From Agreia sp. PsM10 (GTDB lineage Bacteria > Actinomycetota > Actinomycetes > Actinomycetales > Microbacteriaceae), in contig NZ_JARUXC010000002.1 in NCBI RefSeq assembly GCF_030433855.1, forward strand, positions 248,001 through 312,000: DNA of 64,000 nucleotides, in the 5' to 3' direction. Below, one piece after another: positions 44,404 through 53,502 of this stretch. The position numbers were made by a program, and so were the translations under genes. The first letter of the stretch is position 1. Every line of letters begins with the position of its first letter. Below the pieces are notes generated by a model. It made no database searches and had not been told where the DNA came from. It was given only the letters and a program-made list of their open reading frames with translations.

Positions 44404-45600
44404 ATGACATCAGCCACGCCCGTCGTAAGGGTCGAGAATGTGTCCAAGAGATTCATCATCAGAAAAGAGAAGAGTCTCAAAGAACGGCTTGTGAATGCGG
44501 GCCGCTCATCCAAGTTCAAAGAGGATTTCTGGGCACTCCAAGATGTGAGCCTCGAGGTGAACGCCGGCTCGACGATCGGGCTCATCGGACCGAACGGATC
44601 CGGAAAGAGCACCCTGCTCAAGGCGATCGGCGGCATCATCGAGCCGACGTCGGGTTCCGTGTTCCGACGAGGTCGGCTCGCCGCGCTCCTCGAGCTCGGA
44701 GCGGGCTTTCACCCCGACCTGACGGGGCGCGAGAACGTCTACCTGAACGCGTCGATCCTAGGCTTGTCGCGTCGCCAGACCGACTACTACTTCGACGACA
44801 TCGTCGACTTCTCAGGCATTCACAACTTCATCGATACCCAGGTGAAGTTCTACTCCAGTGGCATGTACGTCAGGCTCGCATTCGCGGTCGCCATCCACGT
44901 CGATCCTGACCTGCTGCTCGTGGACGAGGTGCTCGCCGTGGGTGACGAAGCATTCCAGAGGAAGTGCCTCGACAAGATCCGTGCCTTCCAGACGGAAGGC
45001 CGAACAATCGTGCTCGTGACGCATTCCTTGGAGCAGGTCAACGAACTGTGCGACCGGGCCGTTCTGCTCAGCTCGGGTCGAATGATCTTCGATGGTATTC
45101 CGCACGAGGCCACGCAGATGATGCGAAACGTCCTCGAGGACAGACGGCTCGATGAAGTCCAAGAAAAGGAGAAGGAAGACGAGCCCGTCGCGGTCGGGTC
45201 CATCTCCGACGTATCTGTGTGGGCGGAAGGGCGGCGCCTCGGCGAACCTGTGCAGCCCGGCGATTCCCTCGTCGTCAGAGCCACTTTTGCGCACAGCGCA
45301 GGAATCCGTGACTGGATCGCTGCTGTTCAGGTCAATTCATCGCTCGGTCACGTCGTCTTCGGCACAAACAACGAACGCCTCGGAATGAATCTGGGGTACT
45401 TGAAAGATGAGCGCACGATCGAATTCGTCGTTCCCGATGTGTCATTCGGAAGCGGCAAGTATTTCGTGAACATCTCCCTGATGGACGAAGCCCACGTTCA
45501 CGTCATCGACAAGGCTCAGGCTGCCTCCTTCGATGTGCCGTACTTTGAAGCTGCGACAGGTGTTGTGTTTGCCCGGCCGTCGATGAAGCAGCTGACGTAG
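44404..45600 (+). CDS. wzt: ABC-type polysaccharide export ATPase with C-terminal cargo domain
   Basis: 398 residues. ATPase domain to about 245: Walker A GPNGSGKST with Lys69, signature SSGMYVRLAFA near 150, Walker B LLLVDEVLAVGDEAF near 169-183. A charged linker (EVQEKEKEDEPV) leads to a C-terminal beta domain (about 260-398) like the Wzt domain that recognises a terminal modification of the glycan. Without the domain, TagH-type transporters are shorter. Expected cargo: the glycan made by the surrounding transferases. Confidence 0.9.
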   Translation: MTSATPVVRVENVSKRFIIRKEKSLKERLVNAGRSSKFKEDFWALQDVSLEVNAGSTIGLIGPNGSGKSTLLKAIGGIIEPTSGSVFRRGRLAALLELGAGFHPDLTGRENVYLNASILGLSRRQTDYYFDDIVDFSGIHNFIDTQVKFYSSGMYVRLAFAVAIHVDPDLLLVDEVLAVGDEAFQRKCLDKIRAFQTEGRTIVLVTHSLEQVNELCDRAVLLSSGRMIFDGIPHEATQMMRNVLEDRRLDEVQEKEKEDEPVAVGSISDVSVWAEGRRLGEPVQPGDSLVVRATFAHSAGIRDWIAAVQVNSSLGHVVFGTNNERLGMNLGYLKDERTIEFVVPDVSFGSGKYFVNISLMDEAHVHVIDKAQAASFDVPYFEAATGVVFARPSMKQLT

Positions 45601-45607
45601 ATCGGTC

Positions 45608-46948
45608 TCAGCGACGACGAAGGCGCCGAGCGACGGGTTGAACGATCGAGCTGAGTCGGCGGGCGAGCTTGTAGGCCCGGCTTGCCCGAATATCCGCAAG
45701 TTCCTGCTCGCTTGATTCAACGGAATCTTGGAGCAGGCGCGACTGCTTGCCGAGAGTCTCGATTTCGGCCAGCGCCACGCCTGTTTCGTCGGTCTGACGG
45801 GCGAGGGCTTCCGACGTCCTGATGAGTTCGCGCGAGGTCGATTCGAGTTCACTGGCCAGGTCGAGGGTCTGGCGCCTCTCGGGGCCCAACCAGCGAGCGA
45901 GAGAGGTTCTCTCTCGGGGCGACGACGCTCGTCGCTCAGTCACGGCATGAAGCCACGGGGTGGACTCCGATGCTCTTCTGTCGTAGGTATGGCGATCGAT
46001 GACGACTGCTCGAAGCCGATCCAACCGGGATTCGAACTGGGGGTCGGCCAGTAGTTCGGGCACAATCGCGGCGAGATCATCGGAATCCCGGTATACAGGG
46101 ACATCGTCTAGTCCGAGGTCGTCAAGTCCAGACAGACAGTTCGTGATCGGGAAGGCTCCAGCAGCGATGGCTTCGTAGAGGCGGCTGTTCTGGCTGCCGA
46201 ACTCCTTCGCGGCATCGATGACATCGTCGATGACGACCCGAGCCTGTCCGTAGATGGCCGGCACGGCGAAATAGTCGACGCTGTCGCGCCGATCGACGCC
46301 CTCCAGCCGACGAGCTCCGTGTCCGCTGGTGCCGAACCACGTCACGTCGACATGTTGAGCAAGCGACTCGATGCTTCGACTGATCTGCCTCTCGACTCCC
46401 CAATCGTTCGCTGTGGAGACGACGGAGAGCGGGCGATCGTCGACTCCCTTCGTAAACAGTTCATCGTCCACACCGATCGGGAGCACGCGAACCGATCCCT
46501 CGTAACGGGAATCAAGGAAAGCGGCGGCGGCGGACGACGAACACCAGATCTCGTCGAAATCGTTGAGATAGGGCAAATCGGCCCACTTCTTGGCCCAGTT
46601 GCGAACCCAGGCGACACAAGCAACATGATCAGGAACAAGATCAGGTACGAAGGATTCAAGCATCGCGACGACGACTGAGACGTCATCTCCGACAGGCTCA
46701 TCCCATCTCTCTCTGGGCCAGAATGCGACCCCCCACCCTTGCCTGTTCAGGGCACGGGCCAGGCCTGCCGCGACGAAGAGATCTCCTTTTCCGGCCGTCA
46801 GATCGATGGTGGAGACGGCGAAGGCGATAACACCGAGCGGCCCTTCGGCCGATCTGTTCTGGACGAGGTTCTCGTACTGGACCGAGATGTTCTCATCTGA
46901 GGCACGAGGGGGTGATGGCTCTGTGCTTCGCTGCATGTCGGAAATCAT
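45608..46948 (-). CDS. CgeB-like glycosyltransferase with C-terminal coiled-coil tail
   Basis: 446 residues. N-terminal domain with AGKGDLFVAAGLARALN, GT-B C-terminal part with YGQARVVIDD and SRLYEAIAAGAFPITNCLSG (CgeB-like). Residues 365-446 form a predicted coiled coil (LASELESTSRELIRTSEALA...) ending in RASRAYKLARRLSSIV and a basic helix RRLRRR. AGAGGA lies 6 nt before ATG 46948. A short glycosyltransferase gene remnant ends directly before it (TGA-ATG). The gene has lower GC impression than the housekeeping block. Confidence 0.72.
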   Translation of the reverse strand: MISDMQRSTEPSPPRASDENISVQYENLVQNRSAEGPLGVIAFAVSTIDLTAGKGDLFVAAGLARALNRQGWGVAFWPRERWDEPVGDDVSVVVAMLESFVPDLVPDHVACVAWVRNWAKKWADLPYLNDFDEIWCSSSAAAAFLDSRYEGSVRVLPIGVDDELFTKGVDDRPLSVVSTANDWGVERQISRSIESLAQHVDVTWFGTSGHGARRLEGVDRRDSVDYFAVPAIYGQARVVIDDVIDAAKEFGSQNSRLYEAIAAGAFPITNCLSGLDDLGLDDVPVYRDSDDLAAIVPELLADPQFESRLDRLRAVVIDRHTYDRRASESTPWLHAVTERRASSPRERTSLARWLGPERRQTLDLASELESTSRELIRTSEALARQTDETGVALAEIETLGKQSRLLQDSVESSEQELADIRASRAYKLARRLSSIVQPVARRLRRR

Positions 46949-47005
46949 TCAAGTCCTCTCGATGTCCGCTTCGTCGCGAACCATCACCGTCATCGCAATC
47001 TTCAT
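46949..47005 (-). pseudogene. 18-codon remnant of a GT2-type gene
   Basis: Reads MKIAMTVMVRDEADIERT then TGA. MKIAMT-x-x-VRDEADI is the family-standard N terminus of a GT2 glycosyltransferase group, and nothing of the rest remains. The TGA abuts the ATG of the next gene, so it may now act as a leader peptide coupling translation. Confidence 0.6.
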
Positions 47006-47206
47006 GACGCGTGCATTCCCATCTGTCGATTCGCCGTCCCGGCTCTCAACGCGACTCGGGTGTCGGGGGAGCTGGCCTGGAGCCCAGAGAGGGTGGACGG
47101 CGAAGGCACGGCCCAGCTTAACGCACGCCTCCTGTCGGACTCCGGATTTCGGCCCGCGCGGGAGGGTGCCGCGAAGGCCGTTGCGATCACCGAATAGGCT
47201 GGCTGT

Positions 47207-49147
47207 ATGGATATGAGGAATCCGGCGGGCCTGATCAAGACCGGCATTGCGTCGGCGGTCGGTGCCGTTCGAACGGGTCTCGGTCACGCGAGAGTCCTCA
47301 GGCGCACGGGGCCTCGCGAGTTCCTTGCATTCCGGCAGCGCGCACGACAGGCCCTGCACGTGCCGCACAAGGTCTTTCCCAACGGGATCACGACCGACCT
47401 TCCCGTCGGCGATGCCCTGAACTGGCACACCCTCTCGCCGGAGCGGATCGTTCTGGTACTCATGGGTTCGACAGACGACCCGTCACTGGGCCGGTGGCTC
47501 GATGAGGCCAGGCAGACGCTGCTCACGCACTTCGTCGTATCGCCCCAGCTCGCCACGACTCGACCGTTCGTCGGGGCGCACGACGTCACCGCCTGCGACG
47601 TCGTCGACACCGCCGACACCACCTCTCTGCCCCGGCTGGTGAGCTTCATGCAGCAGTGGTGGCGCAAGTGCGACGTCGTGCTCGTCGACCTCTCGCAGCC
47701 TCTTATTCCGCTGCTCGACATCGTGCGGCTGAGACACGCCGCATACACCTACGACATCGAGGGCGAGCTGGGAGCGGTGACGCCCGCGTACTCCGACGGC
47801 ACCCGAATCGTGGCCGGATTCGACTACGACAGGGCGAGCGGGTCATGGGTCGAGGCCGGCCCGACCCGCACGGACTACGGTCAGGATGCGATTCCGCGCT
47901 ACGTCCTCACCTCGGGGGTGCACGGCTTCTACCTCACCCACCGCATGATGGACCGGATCGACGTGGATGCGGTTGCGCTAGCGCCCCTGGCCACGACGGA
48001 TCAGCTCGCTCACCTCGTCATGCAGGGCTGGAAGCAGAACTGGCGCACTCTCGCTTTCGCGCCCGTGGTGCTTCCCGTCACACGGATCGCCGCCCCGCAG
48101 CTGACGCAGAGCCAGCGTGAGTGGCTGACGGGCCGGCCGGTCGTGGACGAGGGCGGTCGGCGTCGGGTGATCTTCGTGCTGAACGCCACATCGATCAGTG
48201 GCGGTATCAGAACAGTGTTCGAGCAGGCCAACGGCCTGACCCGGCGAGGCTTCTCCGTGGAGATCTGGTCGCTCGAGGATGCCCCGACCTGGACCGAGCT
48301 TCTCGTTCCCGTCCGACGGTTCCGCAGCTACTACGACCTGATGGTGGCGCTCCGAAACGAGCAGGCGATCAAAGTCGCGACGTGGTGGGAGACCGGTCAG
48401 ATCGTCTGGCTCGCCAGCGTGAACAACGGCGTACCCGTGCAGTTCGTGCAGGAGTTCGAGACCTGGTTCTACCCCGACGATGCCATCGCCCGCGCCGCCG
48501 TTGTCTCGAGCTATCGGCGCGAGTTCGCCTACCTCACGACGGCGGACTTCCAGTTCGACGAGCTGCAGGCGATCGGCGTGGCGCCCACCCTCATTCCCGT
48601 CGGGTACGAGGCCGAGTACTACCGGCCGCTGCCCGACGTCACGCGACGCGACGATACCGTCCTGGCGATCGGGCGCTCGTTCTTCCAGAAGAACTTCGCG
48701 ATGACCCTCCGGGCGTGGTCGAGCCTCGGCGAGGCGAGACCGCGGCTCGTGCTGTTCGGGGGCGAGCCGAAGATCGTCGACGACGAACGATCCGAGTACG
48801 TCACGACGCCCGACAACGCCACCGTCAACAGGCTCTACAACGAGGCGACCTGCTTCGTGCAGACCTCACGGCACGAGGGTTTCAGCCTGCCCATCATCGA
48901 GGCGATGGCTGCCGGATGCCCGGTGATCGCGACCGATTCGCACGGCAACAGGGGCTTCTGCCACGACGAGGTCAACTGTCTGATGGTCGAGCAAGACGAT
49001 GACGCCGGGCTGGCTCGTGCGATCGAGAGGCTGATGGGCGATGCCGCTCTACAGGAACGGTTGAGGGCCGCCGGGCTGGAGACGGCCGCCCGTTTCACCT
49101 GGGCGGCGATCTTCGACGAGCTCGAGGACTTCTACTCGCGCCTGTGA
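47207..49147 (+). CDS. Large two-domain glycosyltransferase (C-terminal GT4)
   Basis: 646 residues. The N-terminal half (about 1-310) has no firm family: AGFDYDRASGSW and YDIEGELGAVTPAYSDG look like a degenerate GT2-related module. The C-terminal half (about 320-640) is GT4: FVLNATSISGGIRTVFEQANGL, WWETGQIVWL, FEQ-type loop, then CFVQTSRHEGFSLPIIEAMAAGCPVIATDSHGNRGF with the E-x(7)-E pair. Likely transfers one sugar; the N-terminal module may dock acceptor. ATG 47207 or 47213. It converges on and overlaps the next gene by 16 bp. Confidence 0.75.
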   Translation: MDMRNPAGLIKTGIASAVGAVRTGLGHARVLRRTGPREFLAFRQRARQALHVPHKVFPNGITTDLPVGDALNWHTLSPERIVLVLMGSTDDPSLGRWLDEARQTLLTHFVVSPQLATTRPFVGAHDVTACDVVDTADTTSLPRLVSFMQQWWRKCDVVLVDLSQPLIPLLDIVRLRHAAYTYDIEGELGAVTPAYSDGTRIVAGFDYDRASGSWVEAGPTRTDYGQDAIPRYVLTSGVHGFYLTHRMMDRIDVDAVALAPLATTDQLAHLVMQGWKQNWRTLAFAPVVLPVTRIAAPQLTQSQREWLTGRPVVDEGGRRRVIFVLNATSISGGIRTVFEQANGLTRRGFSVEIWSLEDAPTWTELLVPVRRFRSYYDLMVALRNEQAIKVATWWETGQIVWLASVNNGVPVQFVQEFETWFYPDDAIARAAVVSSYRREFAYLTTADFQFDELQAIGVAPTLIPVGYEAEYYRPLPDVTRRDDTVLAIGRSFFQKNFAMTLRAWSSLGEARPRLVLFGGEPKIVDDERSEYVTTPDNATVNRLYNEATCFVQTSRHEGFSLPIIEAMAAGCPVIATDSHGNRGFCHDEVNCLMVEQDDDAGLARAIERLMGDAALQERLRAAGLETAARFTWAAIFDELEDFYSRL

Positions 49148-50577
49148 CGCGATGACACCCGCTGCAGCGCCGCCCGCCCACGGCGCAGAACGGGGCCGAG
49201 TGGAGAGCTCACCAGACGCTTCCTGACGAGCTGCCGGATGCTCGGCTCGACGTACGCCGGAGCCTCAGCCGGCTGAACCGTCTCTTCGACGACGAGCCGG
49301 GGGCGGCGGATGGAGGTGAATCCCGTGGTGAGCAGCTCGCGCAGCTCCCGGGTCGTCTCGCTCCAGGTCCAGTCCGCACGGATCGACTCGATGCGCTCGA
49401 CCGTCGAGGCCCGGATGGACTCATTGTTCGCGTACGTGCGGATGGCATCGGCGACCCCGGCCACGTCTCCGACAGCCGTCACCGTGCCGAGTCCGTGATC
49501 GTCGATGTACTGGGCGAACCAGTCGCCGCGGGAGACGACGCTCGGGAGCCGGGCCCAGAAGTGATCGAGAATGCGTGTGCGGAACGCGTAGTGGGTCTCG
49601 AGGGAGTCCTGGTGGGTCGAGATGGCGATGTCCGCGTCGAGCAGATAGTTCTCGCGTTCCGCTGCCGGCACCCAGTCGTCGAGGAAGACGACGTTGCTGC
49701 CGAGCACGCCGAGCTGCGCGGCCAGGGCTTTCGCCTCACGAACGGTGGAGGGTTCGCCGATGGATGCGTTGGGGTGCGTCGTGCCGTAGAACACCAGCTT
49801 GATCTGCGGGTTCTCATGCACCAGGGAGGCGACCGCCCTGATCGGTGTCGCCGCATCGAACCAGTCCCAGATTCCGCCTGCCCAGAGCACGATGAAATCC
49901 GACGATTCCAGGCCGTGCCGGCCGCGGAGTCCATGGAAGTCGAGTTCGGGTTCCCGGTCCTCGGAGCCGAAGGGCAGGAGGCCGATGATCTCGTCTGCCT
50001 TGCGCCCGTGCAGGGTGCTGGGCAGTACGCCGAGGCTGGCCATGATGAAACCGAGCCACCAGTCGCGCTGACGTTCGTTCGACGTGACGAAGTAGCTGCC
50101 GGCCCGCGCGCAGAACGCGAAGTACTTCACGAGTTCCGAGTACTCGCGGTCCTTGCCCTCCTCATCGGTGAAACCGCTGATCCGATTCGAGCCGATCGTC
50201 TCGACCGGGAGGGCGTTGTAGAGGTCGTAGACGATCGCGACGCCCGCCTCGTTCGCGATGCGCGCCACATGCGTGTCGAAGAACTGGCAGAAGATCACGT
50301 CGGTCGCTGCGACCAGTTCCTCGAGCTCGGATCGCTCGCTGTAATAGGAGACGTCGAATGCTCGGGCCTCGTCGCCGAGTGTGCTGCTGCCCTCGACACC
50401 CGCGGCCAGGGTCACGTGCATGTACGGGGCGAGCGCCCGGGCGATGGAGACGAAACGCAGCCCGGGGCCGGCCATTCGCGCGCCGACCACGTCGGGTGCG
50501 ACGAGCAGCACTCGGGTTCGGGATCTCGTGTCGCGGTCGTGTGATGACTGTCCCATGATGAACACAGAGTAATTCAT
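49132..50577 (-). CDS. Glycosyltransferase family 4 (GT-B)
   Basis: 481 residues. VLLVAPDVVGARMAGPGLRF (N-terminal domain with G-P-G-x-R), YDLYNALPVE, VLWAGGIWDWFDAATPIRA, STHQDSLETHYAFRTRILDHFW. Resembles actinobacterial GT4 proteins near rhamnan clusters. ATG 50577 is chosen because AAGGA lies 11 nt upstream; ATG 50556 lacks one. The divergent gene starts at 50594, only 16 bp away, so promoters must lie inside the neighbouring coding sequences. Confidence 0.76.
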   Translation of the reverse strand: MNYSVFIMGQSSHDRDTRSRTRVLLVAPDVVGARMAGPGLRFVSIARALAPYMHVTLAAGVEGSSTLGDEARAFDVSYYSERSELEELVAATDVIFCQFFDTHVARIANEAGVAIVYDLYNALPVETIGSNRISGFTDEEGKDREYSELVKYFAFCARAGSYFVTSNERQRDWWLGFIMASLGVLPSTLHGRKADEIIGLLPFGSEDREPELDFHGLRGRHGLESSDFIVLWAGGIWDWFDAATPIRAVASLVHENPQIKLVFYGTTHPNASIGEPSTVREAKALAAQLGVLGSNVVFLDDWVPAAERENYLLDADIAISTHQDSLETHYAFRTRILDHFWARLPSVVSRGDWFAQYIDDHGLGTVTAVGDVAGVADAIRTYANNESIRASTVERIESIRADWTWSETTRELRELLTTGFTSIRRPRLVVEETVQPAEAPAYVEPSIRQLVRKRLVSSPLGPVLRRGRAALQRVSSRHRRE

Positions 50578-50593
50578 CGATACCGTTGTCCTT

Positions 50594-52423
50594 ATGTCGC
50601 TCCTCCCCATTCGTCCGATCGCACGACGCATCTACCGGGCATTGCCCGAGTCCGCTCGCGATCGAATCGACCTCGCCCGTCAGGATCGAAGCCTGGCCGA
50701 TCGCAGTTCCGGCCTCGTGCAGGATCCGAGCATCGGCCTGTGGGTCGCCCGCAATCGTCGCCCGGTCAGCATCGTCATCCCCAGCTACAACGACTTCCCG
50801 CTGCTCACGGCGTGCCTTGAAGCGGTTCGAGAGACGTGTGCCGGCTTCGACTACGAGGTCATCGTCGTCGACGACTACTGCCAGCCGGCGAACTCCGCGC
50901 TGCTGCGCACACTGGAATCGTCACGTGTGCGCGTCATCTTCAAGGAGGAACGACAGGGCTTCGCCGTCTCGGTCAACGTGGGCATGGCCGCCGCCCGGCA
51001 CGACATCGTTCTGCTGAACAGCGACACCGTCGCCCAGCCCGGATGGCTCGAGGCCCTGCAGTACGGTGCCTACGCGGTCGACGAGAAGATCGGCCTCGTC
51101 AGCCCCAAGCTGGTCTACCCCGATGGTCGCATCCAGTACGGCGGAACCTATTACGCGCGGGTGCTCGCTCCCCAGTGGTTCGGGCACCTCTACGTGGGCA
51201 GCGCCGCGAATCGGCCCCTGGCCAACGTCGCGAGCTACAACAGGTCCATCTCGGGCGCCTGCGTCTACGTCACTCGCCACGCCTACGAACAGCTGGGCGG
51301 ACTCGACGAGACCTACTGGCTCGGATTCGAGGACGTCGACTATGGAATCGAGGCCTGGACCCGAGGCATCCGGTGTCTCTACCAGCCCGCGGCCATGGTC
51401 GTGCATCACGAATCGGCCACGCGCGGCTACAGCCAGGGCGCTCGCGAGCTGGGCTCGATGCGCCACTTCTGGAGGAAATGGTCGCACCTGTTCCTCGAAC
51501 GTTCCGTCCCCGACGAGGAGCTGCAGGTCGACTTCGTCCTGAGCCCCGCATCATCGGCCCTCTGGCGCGACTATGTGTCGCACCAGGCCTCCGAACTGCA
51601 GCGGCTCGGCGTCGCGACGTCCGTTCGCTCGATCGACGCGACCACGGTCGACGAGTCCCTCGTCGACGAGCTCTCGTCGCGCACCGGTCTGAAGATCGCG
51701 TGCGACTGGGGCTCGGCCGACACCGTCTGGCTGGGAAGCCTGCACCAGGGGAAGCCCTCCTACCTCCTGCCGACGGTCGAGAGCGGTGCGTTTCCTCTCG
51801 ATCCCGACAAGCAGAGCATGATCGTGTCGAAGTACCGGCCCGAGTTCGACTACGTCGCGCCGAACCGCTGGGCCGCGGATCAGCTTCGTGCCGAGAGCGC
51901 GTGGGAGACGTCGCACAGGGTCGTGCCCGCGCTGCCGGCGCTGCCGCTGGCCCCGGAGCCGTCGGAGAGGGTGGTGGTGTCCGTCAACAATTCGCCCTCC
52001 GTAGTGGCAGTCATTCGCGCGGTCGGCGAAGCCCATGGCCTCACCGTCGTGGTCGAGGACGGTGACGTATCGCGCGCCGCCATCGAGCGACTCTCGTCGG
52101 TTCGCCCGCTCGCTGTCGTCGCCCTGACGCCTTATGAGAACAGCCTCGAGCCGCTCGGCCTCATGGGCCTCGGAGGAGCCTTCGTCGGGCTGGTCAACGA
52201 CAAGACGAAGTTCGAGGTGCTCGACGGGTACAACGCGCTCCTCGTCGGTGCCGACGGGGTGGAGTCGGGAGCTCTCAGGAAAGCGCTCGAAGACATTGCG
52301 ACAATGGACTCGGTCGCCACCGAGCTCCGTGACAACGGACACCGCACCGCCGAGCGCTTCGCGCGCATGGCAGGCTCGGAGCTTCTGTCAGCACTGCACA
52401 CGATCGCCCGAGTCTCGGTCTAG
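50594..52423 (+). CDS. Two-domain glycosyltransferase (GT2 plus degenerate GT-B)
   Basis: 609 residues. N-terminal GT2 domain: VSIVIPSYNDFPLLTACLEAV, VIVVDDYC, VLLNSDTVAQPGWLEAL, ISGACVYVTRHAYEQLGGLDETYWLGFEDVDYG (quoted as TYWLGFEDVDYG). C-terminal half (about 330-600) resembles a GT-B C-lobe but lacks the E-x(7)-E pair: ACDWGSADTVWLGS, VALTPYENSLEPLGLMGLGGA. The second half may be an acceptor-binding or regulatory module. Followed after 9 bp by the coiled-coil peptide gene. Confidence 0.77.
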   Translation: MSLLPIRPIARRIYRALPESARDRIDLARQDRSLADRSSGLVQDPSIGLWVARNRRPVSIVIPSYNDFPLLTACLEAVRETCAGFDYEVIVVDDYCQPANSALLRTLESSRVRVIFKEERQGFAVSVNVGMAAARHDIVLLNSDTVAQPGWLEALQYGAYAVDEKIGLVSPKLVYPDGRIQYGGTYYARVLAPQWFGHLYVGSAANRPLANVASYNRSISGACVYVTRHAYEQLGGLDETYWLGFEDVDYGIEAWTRGIRCLYQPAAMVVHHESATRGYSQGARELGSMRHFWRKWSHLFLERSVPDEELQVDFVLSPASSALWRDYVSHQASELQRLGVATSVRSIDATTVDESLVDELSSRTGLKIACDWGSADTVWLGSLHQGKPSYLLPTVESGAFPLDPDKQSMIVSKYRPEFDYVAPNRWAADQLRAESAWETSHRVVPALPALPLAPEPSERVVVSVNNSPSVVAVIRAVGEAHGLTVVVEDGDVSRAAIERLSSVRPLAVVALTPYENSLEPLGLMGLGGAFVGLVNDKTKFEVLDGYNALLVGADGVESGALRKALEDIATMDSVATELRDNGHRTAERFARMAGSELLSALHTIARVSV

Positions 52424-52432
52424 GAGAAACAC

Positions 52433-52693
52433 GTGCCCAGCCCCATCGACGTCTCAGCCGAAGAACAGCTCCGTCTCCTCCGGGCCGAATTCTCGGCGCT
52501 TCGCCACTCCGCCGCGGGCCTGTCCGTTCGAGCCGAGTCGCTGGCCCGAGAAGTGGAGCACCTGAAGGCGCAGCAGCGCCGAGACCAGAGACTCCTCGCA
52601 GAACTCCGAGGCTCGACGATCTGGAAGACCACGGCGCCAGTCAGGCGTGCCCGCCTTCGCCTGCGGGCCCTCGTCGCCGCGGTTCGGCGATGA
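52433..52693 (+). CDS. Stand-alone coiled-coil peptide with basic C-terminal helix
   Basis: 86 residues. GTG 52433 has AGGAGAA just upstream, and it overlaps the next gene by 4 bp (ATGA), so it is clearly translated. Residues 8-55 form a strong heptad coiled coil (LRLLRAEFSALRH...AREVEHLKAQQRRDQRLLAEL), then RGSTIWKTTAPVRRARLRLRAL, a basic helix. The same coiled-coil plus R-x-S-x-x-x-K plus basic helix end is found fused to the transferase at 45608-46948. Probably a membrane-docking or oligomerising subunit for a transferase. No named family recognised. Confidence 0.7.
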   Translation: MPSPIDVSAEEQLRLLRAEFSALRHSAAGLSVRAESLAREVEHLKAQQRRDQRLLAELRGSTIWKTTAPVRRARLRLRALVAAVRR

Positions 52694-53502
52694 CCCGCCC
52701 CACTCCCGCGATGCGTCTGGCCGCCGACGCCACGATCATCTCCGACACCCTCCCTCGCACGGGTCTCAGCCGCGTCGCAGTGATCGCGAGCTACGCGGCG
52801 ACTCTCCGGGTGTCGCGGTCACTCGCGACGCTGGTGACCGAGTTCGAGTCCGGTGGATACGAGGTCGTGGTCGTGCGTGCCGGCGACGTTCAGGGTGAGC
52901 TGCTCTGGCCCGACTGGTTCGACGGACATCCGACCGTCGTCGTCAAGCCCAACCGTGGATACGACTTCGGATCCTGGGCGACCGCGTTGACGCTGTTCCC
53001 TGTGATCCACACCGTTCCGCTGGTCATCCTCACCAACGACAGCCTCGTAGGGCCCTTCGCCTCGCTCGCTCCCACGCTCGACGCATTCGAGAAGTCGACC
53101 AGCGACGTGTGGGGAATCACCCACACCGAGGAGATCGCACCGCATCTGCAGAGCTACTGGCTCGGGTTCCGGAACAGGGTTCTCGAGGCGCCGAGCATCC
53201 GGCAGTTCTGGTCGCGTGTCGACCACATCGACGACAAGGACGAGATTGTTCTGACCTACGAGATCGGTTTCAGCAAGCTGCTGCGTTCAGAGGGGTTCGT
53301 CTCCGAACCCCTGCTCGACACGCCTGCGCTGGTCTGGGCCAATCAGAACCCCACGACGGTGGGCTGGTTCCACATGATGAGACTGGGCTTTCCCTTCGTG
53401 AAGTCGATGCTCGTGAAGAATGCCGACCTGTTCCATCTCAATCGGGACATCGACGACGCCGTGGAGCTGCTCTACGGACAGAACCTGCGGGAGTGGATGT
53501 GA
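52690..53502 (+). CDS. Rhamnan synthesis protein F (RgpF) family
   Basis: 270 residues. RVAVIASYAATLRVSRSL, VVVKPNRGYDFGSWATAL, VILTNDSLVGPFASL, DVWGITHTEEIAPHLQSYWLGF: the standard RgpF core. RgpF proteins are glycosyltransferases for rhamnose-rich polysaccharides (streptococcal rhamnan, O antigen). It is coupled to both neighbours. dTDP-rhamnose from RmlA supports the role. Confidence 0.87.
   Translation: MTRPTPAMRLAADATIISDTLPRTGLSRVAVIASYAATLRVSRSLATLVTEFESGGYEVVVVRAGDVQGELLWPDWFDGHPTVVVKPNRGYDFGSWATALTLFPVIHTVPLVILTNDSLVGPFASLAPTLDAFEKSTSDVWGITHTEEIAPHLQSYWLGFRNRVLEAPSIRQFWSRVDHIDDKDEIVLTYEIGFSKLLRSEGFVSEPLLDTPALVWANQNPTTVGWFHMMRLGFPFVKSMLVKNADLFHLNRDIDDAVELLYGQNLREWM

Noticed and set aside
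47006-47428. Longer version of the glycosyltransferase remnant (up to 159 residues)
   Set aside because: Codons upstream of 47005 overlap the divergent gene and show no family match; only the 18-residue segment is recognisable.
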